A stretch of 16,939 nt of DNA, taken from an uncultured Marvinbryantia sp. GTDB lineage: Bacteria; Bacillota; Clostridia; Lachnospirales; Lachnospiraceae. A program made the position numbers and the translations under genes. Shown one piece after another: positions 1 through 8,469 of this stretch. The notes under the pieces were generated by a model. The model did no database searches. It saw nothing but the letters and a program-made list of their open reading frames with translations, and was not told the DNA's origin. Each line of letters begins with the position of its first letter. The first letter of the stretch is position 1. The DNA is taken from contig CANQJX010000013.1 in NCBI GenBank assembly GCA_947624335.1, forward strand, positions 1 through 16,939, read 5' to 3'.

Positions 1-451
1 TCCATACGGCACGCGCATCAGGCGAAATTGAAATTCCCGCGCCGAACCGCACGCAATTCTTTAACGCCATATCCGCTCCCGTAGCAAGAATAATGCCGAC
101 GACGCATGGCTTTACGCCGTTTAGCACCGCCTGTACATACCTGTTTCCCAGCAGTGGGCGCAGCGCCGCAGTTACCAGTATGGTAACGGCAAACGAAGGC
201 AGGACGACCGCGGCGGTCGCAATCGCGGCCCCAGCCATCCCTGCCCTGCTGCTTCCTACATAAGTAGCAAGATTTACCATAATCGGTCCGGGCGTACTTT
301 CGCTGACCGCAATCATACAGGCAAGCGTCTCGTCCGAAATCCATCCGTGCGAAAGCACCACGTCGCGGATCAGCGGGATCGCCCCGTAAGCTCCGCCAAA
401 GGAAAAACAGCCGACATATAAAAATCCCAAAAATAAGTCCAGATAAATCAT
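1..451 (-). CDS. Chromate transporter family protein, half-size, 3' end outside the window
   Basis: This frame opens with ATG at 451 and stays open to base 1, about 150 residues, so the C-terminus is missing. The protein begins MIYLDLFLGFLYVGCFSFGG and carries the family signatures FGGAYGAIPLI near residues 18-28 and SESTPGP near residue 50, followed by hydrophobic segments (AGAAIATAAVVLPSFAV and later). These are marks of one half of a ChrA-type (CHR family) membrane transporter, made here as a short single-domain protein. Its ATG overlaps the stop codon of the preceding gene (ATGA, 448-451), so the two are translationally coupled and probably form a two-subunit transporter in the membrane. 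The family is known for chromate or sulfate anion movement, but the real substrate in anaerobes is uncertain. An overlapping alternative frame at 18-461 encodes a Cys/Arg-rich product and is a shadow. Confidence 0.88.
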   Translation of the reverse strand, partial: MIYLDLFLGFLYVGCFSFGGAYGAIPLIRDVVLSHGWISDETLACMIAVSESTPGPIMVNLATYVGSSRAGMAGAAIATAAVVLPSFAVTILVTAALRPLLGNRYVQAVLNGVKPCVVGIILATGADMALKNCVRFGAGISISPDARAVW

Positions 452-1032
452 TCCCCGTCACCGCCTTTCGACCCGGAAGCGTCCTTTATCAGGAGGGCGG
501 CAAGTCCCGCGGCGCCGGCAAGCAGCATCAGGGTAATAGAGGAAAAATTCCACGAAAACAGATTTATCAGAAACATGCCGCCAAAAGCGGCGCCGAAAAT
601 CAGACGGGTCGGCAAATCCTTCGGCATCTTGCGGATCATATGAAGCGCCACATCCGCAATCAGGATGCCCACGGCAATCTGAATCCCGCGAAACGCATTT
701 GCAATCACCGTAATCTCCAGGAAGTGATCCAGCATTTTGCAAATCAGATAAATAATTGCAAAAGACGGAAGCACTATGGCAAAGGTGGCGGCAGCGGCGC
801 CGATCAGTCCCGCCTGCTGATAACCGATGTATGTGGCGCAGTTAATCGCGATCGGTCCGGGCGTGGATTCCGCGATCACGGTAAGATTCATCATTTCATC
901 ATGCGTGATCCAGCGTTTTTTCTCCACGCAGTCATGCTCTATAATCGAGATCATCGCATAACCGCCGCCGAAAGTAAATAAACCGATTTTCAGGAACGTC
1001 AGGAATAAGTCCGGTAAAACAGATTTCTTCAT
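448..1032 (-). CDS. Chromate transporter family protein, half-size subunit
   Basis: This 194-residue membrane protein has the two conserved CHR-family patches: FTFGGGYAMISIIE near residues 19-32 and AESTPGPIAIN near residues 54-64. Hydrophobic segments follow around residues 74-98, 109-130, 144-160 and 164-182. It ends with a short polar tail rich in Lys, Gly and Asp. The length fits short-chain CHR proteins, which usually occur as adjacent pairs, and the partner gene starts inside its stop codon. A ribosome site (AGGAAGGA) lies about 9 nt before ATG 1032. The 44 bp separating it from the DUF3786 gene show no clear promoter or terminator, so co-transcription with the upstream genes is possible. 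Family membership is secure; transported substrate and direction are inference. Confidence 0.9.
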   Translation of the reverse strand: MKKSVLPDLFLTFLKIGLFTFGGGYAMISIIEHDCVEKKRWITHDEMMNLTVIAESTPGPIAINCATYIGYQQAGLIGAAAATFAIVLPSFAIIYLICKMLDHFLEITVIANAFRGIQIAVGILIADVALHMIRKMPKDLPTRLIFGAAFGGMFLINLFSWNFSSITLMLLAGAAGLAALLIKDASGSKGGDGE

Positions 1033-1076
1033 GTATTGTTATCCTTCCTGTGCATTCTTATTTTATCCGTACTTCT

Positions 1077-1748
1077 TCATTCATCCGGAAAATGGCGGCC
1101 GCAAAACATTTCCTCTCCGATCCTTTCCAGCAAATGCGAAAGCGCATACCATACCGTCTCATAACGCATAAACTGCAAAATATTCCGGTCCGTCAGAATC
1201 TGCATGCTTGCCGGAAATTCCTCGTCCGAATCCCAGAATTGAAAAACCACCGGAAGAAAGGAAAATAAAGGAATCTGATAAGCTACGTCCCCTTTGGGGT
1301 ATCTGATTCCCCCAAGTTTTTCGCATGCGGCGGCAAGCCGACTGTCCTGATGGTCAAACCGCTTTTCCCACGCCCCAAAAAGGCTGTCGCCCAGCGCATG
1401 CGAACTTCCCTGGATTTTTGAAAGGCTGCCCATATTCACAAATTCGCCCGCGGGCGCGCAGTTTTCCTGCGCGTCGCACAGTACGTCATATATGGTCAGC
1501 GCTTCGTTAAACCCGGCTTCCGTATAAGCGCCGGTTTTTGCATCCTTCCATTCCGCCAGCCCGTCCGTTCTTCCAATCCGGTAGCGGCGCGCGACAAATG
1601 TAAGATACAGATAATTGCCGTCATGCTCCAGATGGAATTTTTCAATCATCTTTTGCTGATCATATCGTAAAAATTCTTTTCCCGCCCTGCGCTTGGTAAT
1701 TTCATAATTGGACGCTGCCGCATCCGCGTTTCGTTTATCGGATATCAT
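1077..1748 (-). CDS. DUF3786 domain-containing protein
   Basis: The 223-residue protein is soluble, with no signal peptide or membrane helix. The C-terminal half contains IPLFSFLPVVFQFWDSDEEF, followed by PASMQILTD and a final LSHLLERI helix. This resembles the closing part of DUF3786, a family of unknown function common in obligate anaerobes. The N-terminal half (residues 30-105) has the family-like pattern of a short beta-rich region followed by TIYDVLCDA and a Met/Gly-rich linker. ATG 1748 lies inside the end of the beta-mannosidase gene, giving a 14-bp overlap in a different frame. An AAGGTGA ribosome-like site lies about 10 nt before it, so translation is likely coupled to the mannosidase. 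The sequence shows no catalytic motif that would allow a function to be named. Confidence 0.75.
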   Translation of the reverse strand: MISDKRNADAAASNYEITKRRAGKEFLRYDQQKMIEKFHLEHDGNYLYLTFVARRYRIGRTDGLAEWKDAKTGAYTEAGFNEALTIYDVLCDAQENCAPAGEFVNMGSLSKIQGSSHALGDSLFGAWEKRFDHQDSRLAAACEKLGGIRYPKGDVAYQIPLFSFLPVVFQFWDSDEEFPASMQILTDRNILQFMRYETVWYALSHLLERIGEEMFCGRHFPDE

Positions 1749-4212
1749 ATACGCTTCTCACCTTCAGTCCCGTCGGATTTCCCTTTATGATCTTTACTCT
1801 GCGTTCGCCGCCGTTTAAATCAAAGTAATTGTCTTCCAGAAGAAGCGTATCGTCCTCATTGTGAATTTCTACGCTGCGCGCATACGCCTCCGCCTTTACC
1901 ACAATCTCGCCGCCGCACACCTGCAGCGTAAGATGCGGATCGCAAAAATGAAAATATTTGGGCACCGTAAACATCACGCTCCCAACCGAGAGCAGCGCTT
2001 CGTTCTGCACCAGTTCGTAGCTTACATAATGATCGTACAGCGCCGCCTGCGGATAGTCTTTTTGGGCAAGCCATACGGAAGAAAGCGCCGGCACTGTTAT
2101 CTTTTGCTCTTCTTCCTCCAAAACGGCTGCTTTCGCGTTGCGCAGCGCCCAGCGCACCGTAACCGTCTGTTCCTGCATCGTCTCGTTTGAAACATTCAGA
2201 TGGATGCTCTTCGCCACTTCATACGGCTGCGCGTTTGGATTGGCGTCCTGCGTCAGGATTCCTTCCTCGGCACAGGAAAGCAGAATCGGCGCAAACATCC
2301 GCTTCTCATAGTAGTGCAGCGCCTTCCAGCGCCCAAAATAATCAATGGAGGACCAACTGGCCACCGGCCAGCAGTCGTTGAGCTGCCATACCAGCGTCCC
2401 CATACATCTGCCGCGGTTGCGCCGAAAATGCTCCACCCCGTAGCGGATCGCCTCCGCCTGCAGAAGCTGCGACGCATACAAAATCGTGTCAAAATCGGTC
2501 GGATACAGGAACGTCTGTCCCATATAACTCATAATCTTCGCGTTTGCCGACGCGTTGCGCTGATGCTTTTCCATCACATAAGAAAAAATATTGCGGTCTT
2601 CTGGCAGCGTAAAGCTCCTGCACGTCGGCAGCGACGGAAACGACTGAAAGCCAAATTCCGAAAGATAGCGGAAATAAAATTTGCGGTACTCCGTGATCGG
2701 CTTGTCGCCGTGCCACACATCCCAGTAATGATTATCGCCGCGGTTCGGATCGTTGGGATCGTCAAAGGAACCGCCCGACGAGGGGCTGGACGGCCAGTAA
2801 AATGTATTCGGGTCATACCGGCCCAGCACCTGCGGGATAATATACTCGTTCAGCATCAGATAATACGCCCTCTGACGCTCGTGCGTCACCCAGGTCCCCG
2901 TCCGGGTAAACGACTCATTTTCGTTGTTGCCGCACCACAGCGCCAAAGACGCATGATGCCGGATGCGCTTGATATTATCGGCAAGCTCCGCGCGGACATT
3001 CGCCTCAAACTCCGGCGTCAGTTCATAACAGGCGCAGGCAAACATAAAGTCCTGCCACACGAGAAGCCCCAGTTCATCGCAGGCGTCAAAAAACCAATCC
3101 GGCGGATAAATACCGCCGCCCCACACGCGGATCGTGTTGTGGTTGGCCGCCTTCGCCTGGGCAAGCAGGGTATCGGTGCGTTCCTTGCTGCACCTTGCGA
3201 GAATACTGTCCTCCGGGATATAATCGGAACCCATGGCAAACATCTTAACGCCGTTGATTGTCTGCGCGAATTCTTCTCCCCAGGCGTCCTTTTCGCGGCT
3301 TACCGTGATGGTGCGAAGCCCGATCCTGCGCTCCCAGCAGTCCAAGATACGCCCGCTGTGCAAAAGTTCAACCGCCAGCGTATACAGCGGCTGTTCCCCG
3401 TAGCCGTTCGGCCACCAGAGTTTAGGGTTCCGGATGAAAATTTCCGTGGGACTGTCTGCAAAAACGCGCGTTTCTCCGTCCGGATCCGTCAATTTGACGC
3501 GATAGGACAGATCCCCCGTTCCGTCCCGGTTTCCCCGCTGTTCCTTCCAGGAGAGGGAACGCTTTGTATGAGCCATGATAACGGCGACTTCCAGGTTCAG
3601 CCGGACCAGCCCGCGCTCGTGCGTCTGCGTCGCATACACGCTGTCAATCCGCGCCGTGCTGACGCCAAGCAGCGCTACGTCGCGCCAGATACCGGCGTCC
3701 GGAAGGCGCGCGCCCCAGTCCCAGCCAAACATACAATGTGCTTTCCGCAGATACGGAAAGCCGCGCATGGCGTCGCCGCTGCCTTCCAGCGGAGAGTTTT
3801 CGTAAGCTTTCCGGATATAATCTGTGGGCGAATGCAACACCACCTTTAATTGATTTTCCGATTCGTTCAGTTCTTCTTTGATCGAATACTCCCAGATACG
3901 GTGCATGTTTTCACAGTGCCCGATCGGTTTCCCGTTTAAAATGACATCCGCTATCGTATCCAGCCCTTCAAAGCGCAAAATGATCTCATCGGATTTCAAC
4001 ATCTGCGGCAAAACGCTAAACGACGTCTGATAGACGAAATCCTGATCCATAATCCGCAGCGCCTCTAGTTCGTTATCGCGAAAATACGGATCCTCCATCA
4101 CGCCGCCGTTTAACAGATCCGCGTATACGCTTCCCGGAACCCGCGCCGGCAGCGGATGCTCTGCAAGTGAAGTAAGCAGGATCCAGTTTTCTTTTAAATA
4201 TTGGGTCAGCAT
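1735..4212 (-). CDS. Beta-mannosidase, glycoside hydrolase family 2
   Basis: This 825-residue enzyme is expected to remove terminal beta-mannose from manno-oligosaccharides or N-glycan cores. No signal peptide is seen, so it is probably cytoplasmic. The order is GH2: an N-terminal sugar-binding fold (MHRIWEYSI, then GWDWGARLPDAGIW near residue 163), an immunoglobulin-like domain ending at NPKLWWPNGYGEQPLY near 262-277, and a TIM barrel with RVWGGGIYPPDWFFDACDEL. The acid/base Glu is in LWCGNNENE (about E431) and the nucleophile Glu in LSEFGFQSFP (about E519), a spacing like that of known GH2 mannosidases. VWQLNDCWP near 608-616 is also typical. I chose ATG 4212 because AGAAAGGA precedes it and homology to the family begins there; an ATG at 4326 in the same frame would start within the hydrogenase gene. 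The longest antisense frame across it is a shadow. Confidence 0.92.
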   Translation of the reverse strand: MLTQYLKENWILLTSLAEHPLPARVPGSVYADLLNGGVMEDPYFRDNELEALRIMDQDFVYQTSFSVLPQMLKSDEIILRFEGLDTIADVILNGKPIGHCENMHRIWEYSIKEELNESENQLKVVLHSPTDYIRKAYENSPLEGSGDAMRGFPYLRKAHCMFGWDWGARLPDAGIWRDVALLGVSTARIDSVYATQTHERGLVRLNLEVAVIMAHTKRSLSWKEQRGNRDGTGDLSYRVKLTDPDGETRVFADSPTEIFIRNPKLWWPNGYGEQPLYTLAVELLHSGRILDCWERRIGLRTITVSREKDAWGEEFAQTINGVKMFAMGSDYIPEDSILARCSKERTDTLLAQAKAANHNTIRVWGGGIYPPDWFFDACDELGLLVWQDFMFACACYELTPEFEANVRAELADNIKRIRHHASLALWCGNNENESFTRTGTWVTHERQRAYYLMLNEYIIPQVLGRYDPNTFYWPSSPSSGGSFDDPNDPNRGDNHYWDVWHGDKPITEYRKFYFRYLSEFGFQSFPSLPTCRSFTLPEDRNIFSYVMEKHQRNASANAKIMSYMGQTFLYPTDFDTILYASQLLQAEAIRYGVEHFRRNRGRCMGTLVWQLNDCWPVASWSSIDYFGRWKALHYYEKRMFAPILLSCAEEGILTQDANPNAQPYEVAKSIHLNVSNETMQEQTVTVRWALRNAKAAVLEEEEQKITVPALSSVWLAQKDYPQAALYDHYVSYELVQNEALLSVGSVMFTVPKYFHFCDPHLTLQVCGGEIVVKAEAYARSVEIHNEDDTLLLEDNYFDLNGGERRVKIIKGNPTGLKVRSVYDIR

Positions 4213-4253
4213 GGAACCGATTCCTTTCTCCCTGGATTCACACTCGGTGTACA

Positions 4254-4281
4254 ATAGGGCCTGCCTGAAAGCAAGCCCTAT
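4254..4281 (-). other. 11-bp stem-loop between hydrogenase and mannosidase genes
   Basis: On the minus strand ATAGGGCTTGC pairs with GCAGGCCCTAT (one G-U pair) around a 6-nt TTTCAG loop. It lies 33 nt after the hydA stop and 42 nt before the mannosidase start. The tail is only TTGTACACC, so it is a weak intrinsic terminator at best. It could equally be a 5'-leader structure or an operator for the mannosidase. No convincing promoter was found in the 101-bp gap (4213-4313). Confidence 0.5.
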
Positions 4282-4313
4282 CCTTTCAAAAATATTGTTT
4301 TTTACAATCGGTC

Positions 4314-6011
4314 TTATTTTGCGCAAAACATATGGTTATGGAACAGCTCATGCTCTTTTCCTTTGGCAAACCCCTCATACAACGCCGTGATCGCCGGATT
4401 AAAGTCGCATTTTTTCAGTTCCATGGACGCGTCCGCCTTGTAGATACCGGCCGTGCGGTCGTCCGTCGTCTCCATGGCAGAACGTCTGGGCTGTCCGCCT
4501 CCGTATACGCATCCGCGGCGGCACGCCATAATCTCAATCAGATGATACTTTTTTTCTCCGCTTCTGACCTGTTCCATCACAGTCCTTGCATTGGCAAGCC
4601 CGCTGGCGACGCAAATGTTGAGATTCATGCCGTTATACGGCACGGAAAATTCGCGGATAAAGCCGTCCTTGCGCACGCCGGATTCCGCTATCATCTTCAT
4701 CGTTTCCGGATTCTGATCCGGAACCAGACGGCGGATGACCGCCTCCGTTACGCCGCCGGTTACGCCGAAAATTACGCCTCCGCCGGAACCGATGCCAAAC
4801 GGATCATCCGCCGGCGTATCTTCCAGTTTTGCAAACGAAATCCCGGACATCTGGATCATACGGATCAGTTCTGTGGAAGTCAGCACATAGTCGGTATCCT
4901 GCTCCCCTTTGGTAAAGCTGTTGGGACGTTTTGCCTCCATCTTCTTTGCCGTACACGGCATAAACGATACCATCACCGTTTTTTTGCCTTCCGCTTTCGC
5001 AGGATCGCGGAAATACTCCTTTACCGCCGCCGACATCATTCCCTGCGGGGAGCGGCAGGTAGATACATGTTCCGTAAATTCCGGGAACTGATCGCCTACA
5101 AATTTCACCCACGCCGGGCAGCAGGATGTCAAAAGCGGCAGTTTTCCGCCGTTTTGCACTCTTTCCAGAAATTCCGCGGCTTCTTCCATAATCGTTAAAT
5201 CCGCGCTGAAAATGGTATCATAAACTTCGTCAAACCCCAAGCGTTTTAAAAAGCTGACAATCTTTCCGATCGCATTGTTGCCCTTTTCCAGTCCGAAAGC
5301 GTCGTTGACCGCCACGCGCACGGCCGGGGCGATCTGCGCCACAACGCGTACCGTGGGATCCGCCAGCGCGTCCATCACCGGATCGATATCGTTTTTAATG
5401 GTGATCGCGCCGGTTGGGCAGTATACGCGGCACTGCCCGCAGTTCACACAGTCGGTTTCCGCAATCTGTTTCTGGAACGCCGGCGTAACCGTCGCATCGG
5501 CGCCGCGTTCCGCAAATCCAAGCGCGCCTACGCTCTGCAGCTCGTCGCATACGCGCACGCAGTTCCCGCAGAGAATGCACTTATTGGGGTCGCGCACAAT
5601 CGATGGCGAACTGGTGTCCAGCGGCACGCGTTCCTTGTAGTTCGAAAAGCGCACATCCGTTACGCCGTAACGGTTTGCCAGTGCCTGCAGCTGACAGTCG
5701 CCGCTCCTTTCGCAGGTTGTACACTCTCTGTCATGCGCCGCAAGCAGCAGCTCCAATAATTTTCTTCGATACTTTATTAATTTTGCGGTATTTGTAAAAA
5801 TTACCATACCGTCCCTTGGCTCTTCGGAGCAGGAGGCAAACAGCCTTCCGCGGTCATCCTCCACCGTACACATACGGCAGGCGCCAAAGACAGACAGCTC
5901 CGGCTGATAGCAGAGCGTGGGAACGTCAATGCCGGCTTTGCGGATAATGGACAGGACGTTCTTTTCATCCGTAAATTCTACGTTTCTACCGTCAATCGTT
6001 ATTTTACCCAT
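4314..6011 (-). CDS. hydA: [FeFe] hydrogenase catalytic subunit (HydA/HndD type)
   Basis: This 565-residue subunit carries the H-cluster that reduces protons to H2 or oxidises H2, in the cytoplasm. In order it has an N-terminal [2Fe-2S] domain (C34, C45, C48, C61), a His/Cys-ligated [4Fe-4S] site (H93, C97, C100, C106), a two-cluster ferredoxin domain (C145-C155 and C188-C198) and the H-domain. The three H-cluster loops are complete: TSCCPAW (295-301), MPCTAKKMEA (351-360) and EIMACRRGCVYGGGQP (493-508). C297 is the expected proton-relay Cys. Canonical loops plus a HydB/HydC neighbourhood make this the group A, trimeric NAD-linked electron-bifurcating (or confurcating) form rather than a sensory homolog. 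ATG 6011 has an AGGAGG site about 8 nt upstream and follows hydB by 11 bp. Maturases HydE, HydF and HydG are not in the window. Confidence 0.96.
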   Translation of the reverse strand: MGKITIDGRNVEFTDEKNVLSIIRKAGIDVPTLCYQPELSVFGACRMCTVEDDRGRLFASCSEEPRDGMVIFTNTAKLIKYRRKLLELLLAAHDRECTTCERSGDCQLQALANRYGVTDVRFSNYKERVPLDTSSPSIVRDPNKCILCGNCVRVCDELQSVGALGFAERGADATVTPAFQKQIAETDCVNCGQCRVYCPTGAITIKNDIDPVMDALADPTVRVVAQIAPAVRVAVNDAFGLEKGNNAIGKIVSFLKRLGFDEVYDTIFSADLTIMEEAAEFLERVQNGGKLPLLTSCCPAWVKFVGDQFPEFTEHVSTCRSPQGMMSAAVKEYFRDPAKAEGKKTVMVSFMPCTAKKMEAKRPNSFTKGEQDTDYVLTSTELIRMIQMSGISFAKLEDTPADDPFGIGSGGGVIFGVTGGVTEAVIRRLVPDQNPETMKMIAESGVRKDGFIREFSVPYNGMNLNICVASGLANARTVMEQVRSGEKKYHLIEIMACRRGCVYGGGQPRRSAMETTDDRTAGIYKADASMELKKCDFNPAITALYEGFAKGKEHELFHNHMFCAK

Positions 6012-6022
6012 AATCGTCCCTC

Positions 6023-7903
6023 CTACGCTTCTACAGAAATAGCGTCAAACGCACAGTTTTCCATACATGCTCCGCATTTAATACAAATGTTCGGATCGAT
6101 TTTGTGCGGCGCTTTCTTTTCACCGGTGATGGCGCTCGCCGGGCAGTTGCGCGCGCACTTTCCGCAGCCTTTGCACTTTTGCGGATCAATGACAAACCTG
6201 CGCATTGCCTGGCAGACTTTCGCTCTGCACTTCTTATCTACGATATGTTCTTCGTATTCGTTGCGGAAAAGTTTTAAGGTGCTTAAAACAGGCAGCGGCG
6301 CGCTTTTTCCGAGTCCGCATAACGCCATGTTTTTCACCATCTGCGCAATCTCTTCCAGACGATCCAGATCTTCCATCTCGCCGTTTCCTGCAACAATCTT
6401 TTCCAGGATTTCCAGCATACGCTTCGTACCCTCGCGGCAGGGCGTACACTTTCCGCACGACTCTCTTTGCGTAAAGCTCATAAAGAAACGCGCCACTTCC
6501 ACCATACAGGTGTGGTCGTCCATAACAACCAGGCCGCCGCTTCCGACAATCGCCCCATACTTCTTGATCGATTCAAAATCGAGCGGTACATCAAGATGCT
6601 CTTCCGTCAGACATCCGCCGGACGGACCGCCAATCTGCACGGCTTTAAAAGTTCCGCCGTCTTTCAGGCCGCCGCCGATATCAAAGATAATCTCGCGCAG
6701 GGTAGTCCCCATCGGAACCTCGATCAGACCGGTATTCTGAATCGTTCCGGTTAAGGAGAATGTTTTTGTTCCCGGCGTTCCTTCCGTACCGATGCTGCGA
6801 TACCAGTCGGAACCCTGCAGAATGATTTTCGGAACATTGGCGTACGTTTCCACATTGTTCAATACGGTCGGTTTCGCCCACAATCCTTTTTCTACCGTGC
6901 GGGGCGGCTTAGTACGCGGCATGCCGCGGTTTCCTTCAATGGAAGCCGTCAGCGCGCTGCCCTCGCCGCAGACAAACGCGCCTGCGCCGCGGTTGATATG
7001 CATATGGAAGCAAAAATCTGTGCCGAGGATATGATCCCCAAGCATATTCCGTTCTTCCAGTTCCTTAATCGCATGACGAAGCCGTGCAACCGACATCGGA
7101 TATTCCGCCCGTACATATATGTATCCGTTCTGAGATCCTACCGCGTAACCGGCGATCATCATACCTTCAATCAGTTTATAGGGGTCGCCTTCCATAACGG
7201 AGCCGTCCATAAACGCGCCCGGATCGCCCTCGTCGCCGTTGCAGACCACATAGCGCTCTTTCTCCGCCTGTCCGGCTACCTGTTTCCATTTTTTCCCCGC
7301 CGGAAAACCGCCGCCGCCGCGTCCGCGAAGACCTGACTTATCGATCTCGTCTACCACATCCGCGGGCTTCATTTCAAACAAAGCCTTCTGGAAAGCCTGA
7401 AAACCGCCGCTTGCCAGATATTCGTCAAAGGATTCCGCGTCGAATTTTCCGCAGTTTTCCAGCACAACTCTCGTCTGCTTGGCAATAAACGGAATTTCAT
7501 CCGGACTCTTGTAGGAAACCCCTTTCTGCGTGTAAAGCAGGCGCTCCACAACGCCGTCCGCGGTTACCGAAGTGTCAAAAATTTCCTGGCAGTCGCTCAC
7601 CTGCACTTTGGTATACTGGACAACCTTATCGCCCTTCTGGATGCGCACCAGCGGTCCCAGTTCGCAGACGCCCTGGCATCCTGTTTTCTTTACGCCCACA
7701 TGCCTGCCTTCGTCGTGCGGCTTAAAATCGATGACAATACCAGGCGTGCCGCCGGCGATCTTCTGAAATTCCTCATATATTTTCTGGGATCCCGTCGCAA
7801 TACAGCCGGTGCCCGAACAGACCAGAATCCGGCAGTCATAACTTGCAAGGCTTTGTTTTGCGCTTTCACAGGCCCGGTTTAATTCGTCTCTGCTTTTTAT
7901 CAT
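6023..7903 (-). CDS. hydB: Bifurcating [FeFe] hydrogenase subunit HydB (NuoF-like, flavin and NAD(H) binding)
   Basis: This 626-residue diaphorase subunit passes electrons between NAD(H), FMN and iron-sulfur clusters, and is the probable site of electron bifurcation. Domains in order are a thioredoxin-like [2Fe-2S] domain (C29, C34, C76, C80), a NuoF core with FMN/NADH loops GLRGRGGGGFPAG (191-203), CNGDEGDPGAFMDGS (221-235) and GAGAFVCGEGSAL (307-319), and an SLBB region near 380-440. After these come the NuoF [4Fe-4S] site (ESCGKCTPC with C483, C486, C489, plus C529) and a C-terminal two-cluster ferredoxin (C577-C587 and C607-C617). The N-terminal HndB-like domain is fused, as in three-gene Hyd systems, so no separate hndB is needed. 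ATG 7903 overlaps the hydC stop (ATGA), which indicates coupling. A GAGGTGAGAAGGG stretch precedes the start. Confidence 0.96.
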   Translation of the reverse strand: MIKSRDELNRACESAKQSLASYDCRILVCSGTGCIATGSQKIYEEFQKIAGGTPGIVIDFKPHDEGRHVGVKKTGCQGVCELGPLVRIQKGDKVVQYTKVQVSDCQEIFDTSVTADGVVERLLYTQKGVSYKSPDEIPFIAKQTRVVLENCGKFDAESFDEYLASGGFQAFQKALFEMKPADVVDEIDKSGLRGRGGGGFPAGKKWKQVAGQAEKERYVVCNGDEGDPGAFMDGSVMEGDPYKLIEGMMIAGYAVGSQNGYIYVRAEYPMSVARLRHAIKELEERNMLGDHILGTDFCFHMHINRGAGAFVCGEGSALTASIEGNRGMPRTKPPRTVEKGLWAKPTVLNNVETYANVPKIILQGSDWYRSIGTEGTPGTKTFSLTGTIQNTGLIEVPMGTTLREIIFDIGGGLKDGGTFKAVQIGGPSGGCLTEEHLDVPLDFESIKKYGAIVGSGGLVVMDDHTCMVEVARFFMSFTQRESCGKCTPCREGTKRMLEILEKIVAGNGEMEDLDRLEEIAQMVKNMALCGLGKSAPLPVLSTLKLFRNEYEEHIVDKKCRAKVCQAMRRFVIDPQKCKGCGKCARNCPASAITGEKKAPHKIDPNICIKCGACMENCAFDAISVEA

Positions 7904-8379
7904 CCCTTCTCACCTCGCAATTCCTGCAGCAGTTCCAGCACTTTTTCGGGTGTCATTTTCGGATGGACTTCTTCGTTTACCATAACGGTCGGCGCAAGTC
8001 CGCAGGCGCCCAGACAGGACACGGTCTCAACCGTGAAAAGCATATCGTCCGTGGTATGCTTTTTCGCGCTTAATCCCAGTTCTTTCTGAAACTTCTCCAG
8101 AATCGGCGCGGATTTGCGTACATGGCACGCCGTACCGTCGCAAACTTTGATGACATACTTTCCTTTCGGCTCAAAGGAAAAGTTTTCATAGAAAGTGGCG
8201 ACGCTGTACGCCTTTGCTTCCGTAATTCCGATCTGTCCGGCGACATATGTAAGAAGTTCTCCCGGCAGATAACGGTACTCTCCCTGGATATCCTGCATAA
8301 TCGGAATCAGGGAAGCGGGTTTTTTACCATAGAAAGCAATGATCTCGTCCGCTTTCTGATAAAAAGTTTGATCTAGCAT
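7900..8379 (-). CDS. hydC: Bifurcating [FeFe] hydrogenase subunit HydC (NuoE-like, thioredoxin fold [2Fe-2S])
   Basis: This 159-residue protein matches the NuoE/HndA family. A helical N-terminal part (LIPIMQDIQGEYRYLPGELL, residues 24-43) is followed by a thioredoxin-like [2Fe-2S] domain. The cluster ligands are C80 and C85 (CDGTAC) and C122 and C126 (CLGAC). The motif KAYSVATFYENFSF near 56-69 is typical of the family. It relays electrons beside HydB in the soluble complex. ATG 8379 is preferred over an in-frame ATG at 8421 because a strong GGAGGG site sits 5 nt upstream and the longer version would begin next to the predicted transcription start. It is the first gene of the hydCBA operon, driven by the promoter at 8434-8462. 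Confidence 0.95.
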   Translation of the reverse strand: MLDQTFYQKADEIIAFYGKKPASLIPIMQDIQGEYRYLPGELLTYVAGQIGITEAKAYSVATFYENFSFEPKGKYVIKVCDGTACHVRKSAPILEKFQKELGLSAKKHTTDDMLFTVETVSCLGACGLAPTVMVNEEVHPKMTPEKVLELLQELRGEKG

Positions 8380-8433
8380 TTTTGCCCTCCTTTTAAAAAA
8401 TTTATATATAAATCTGCACAATATATTTCCATA

Positions 8434-8462
8434 ATTATAACTGATTCTGTGAAAAATTACAA
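8434..8462 (-). promoter_or_regulatory. Sigma-A-type promoter of the hydrogenase operon
   Basis: On the minus strand TTGTAA (8462-8457), a 17-bp spacer and a perfect TATAAT (8439-8434) lie in an AT-rich gap. Transcription would start near 8427, leaving a leader of about 48 nt before hydC with its GGAGGG site. The -35 begins only 7 bp after the stop codon of the L,D-transpeptidase, and no terminator separates the two units, so some read-through is possible. Confidence 0.85.
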
Positions 8463-8469
8463 CAAATAT

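Noticed and set aside
2200..3849. 549-codon open frame on the plus strand
   Set aside because: It lies entirely antisense to the beta-mannosidase, whose catalytic motifs are intact. Its Arg/His/Pro-rich product looks like none I know, as expected of a frame opened by codon bias.
4213..4326. Longer beta-mannosidase start at ATG 4326
   Set aside because: It would begin inside the hydA coding end and read through the stem-loop; ATG 4212 has a good ribosome site and matches where the family begins.
4332..5198. 288-codon plus-strand frame
   Set aside because: Antisense to the H-domain of HydA, which has all its cluster ligands; no ribosome site or recognisable domain.
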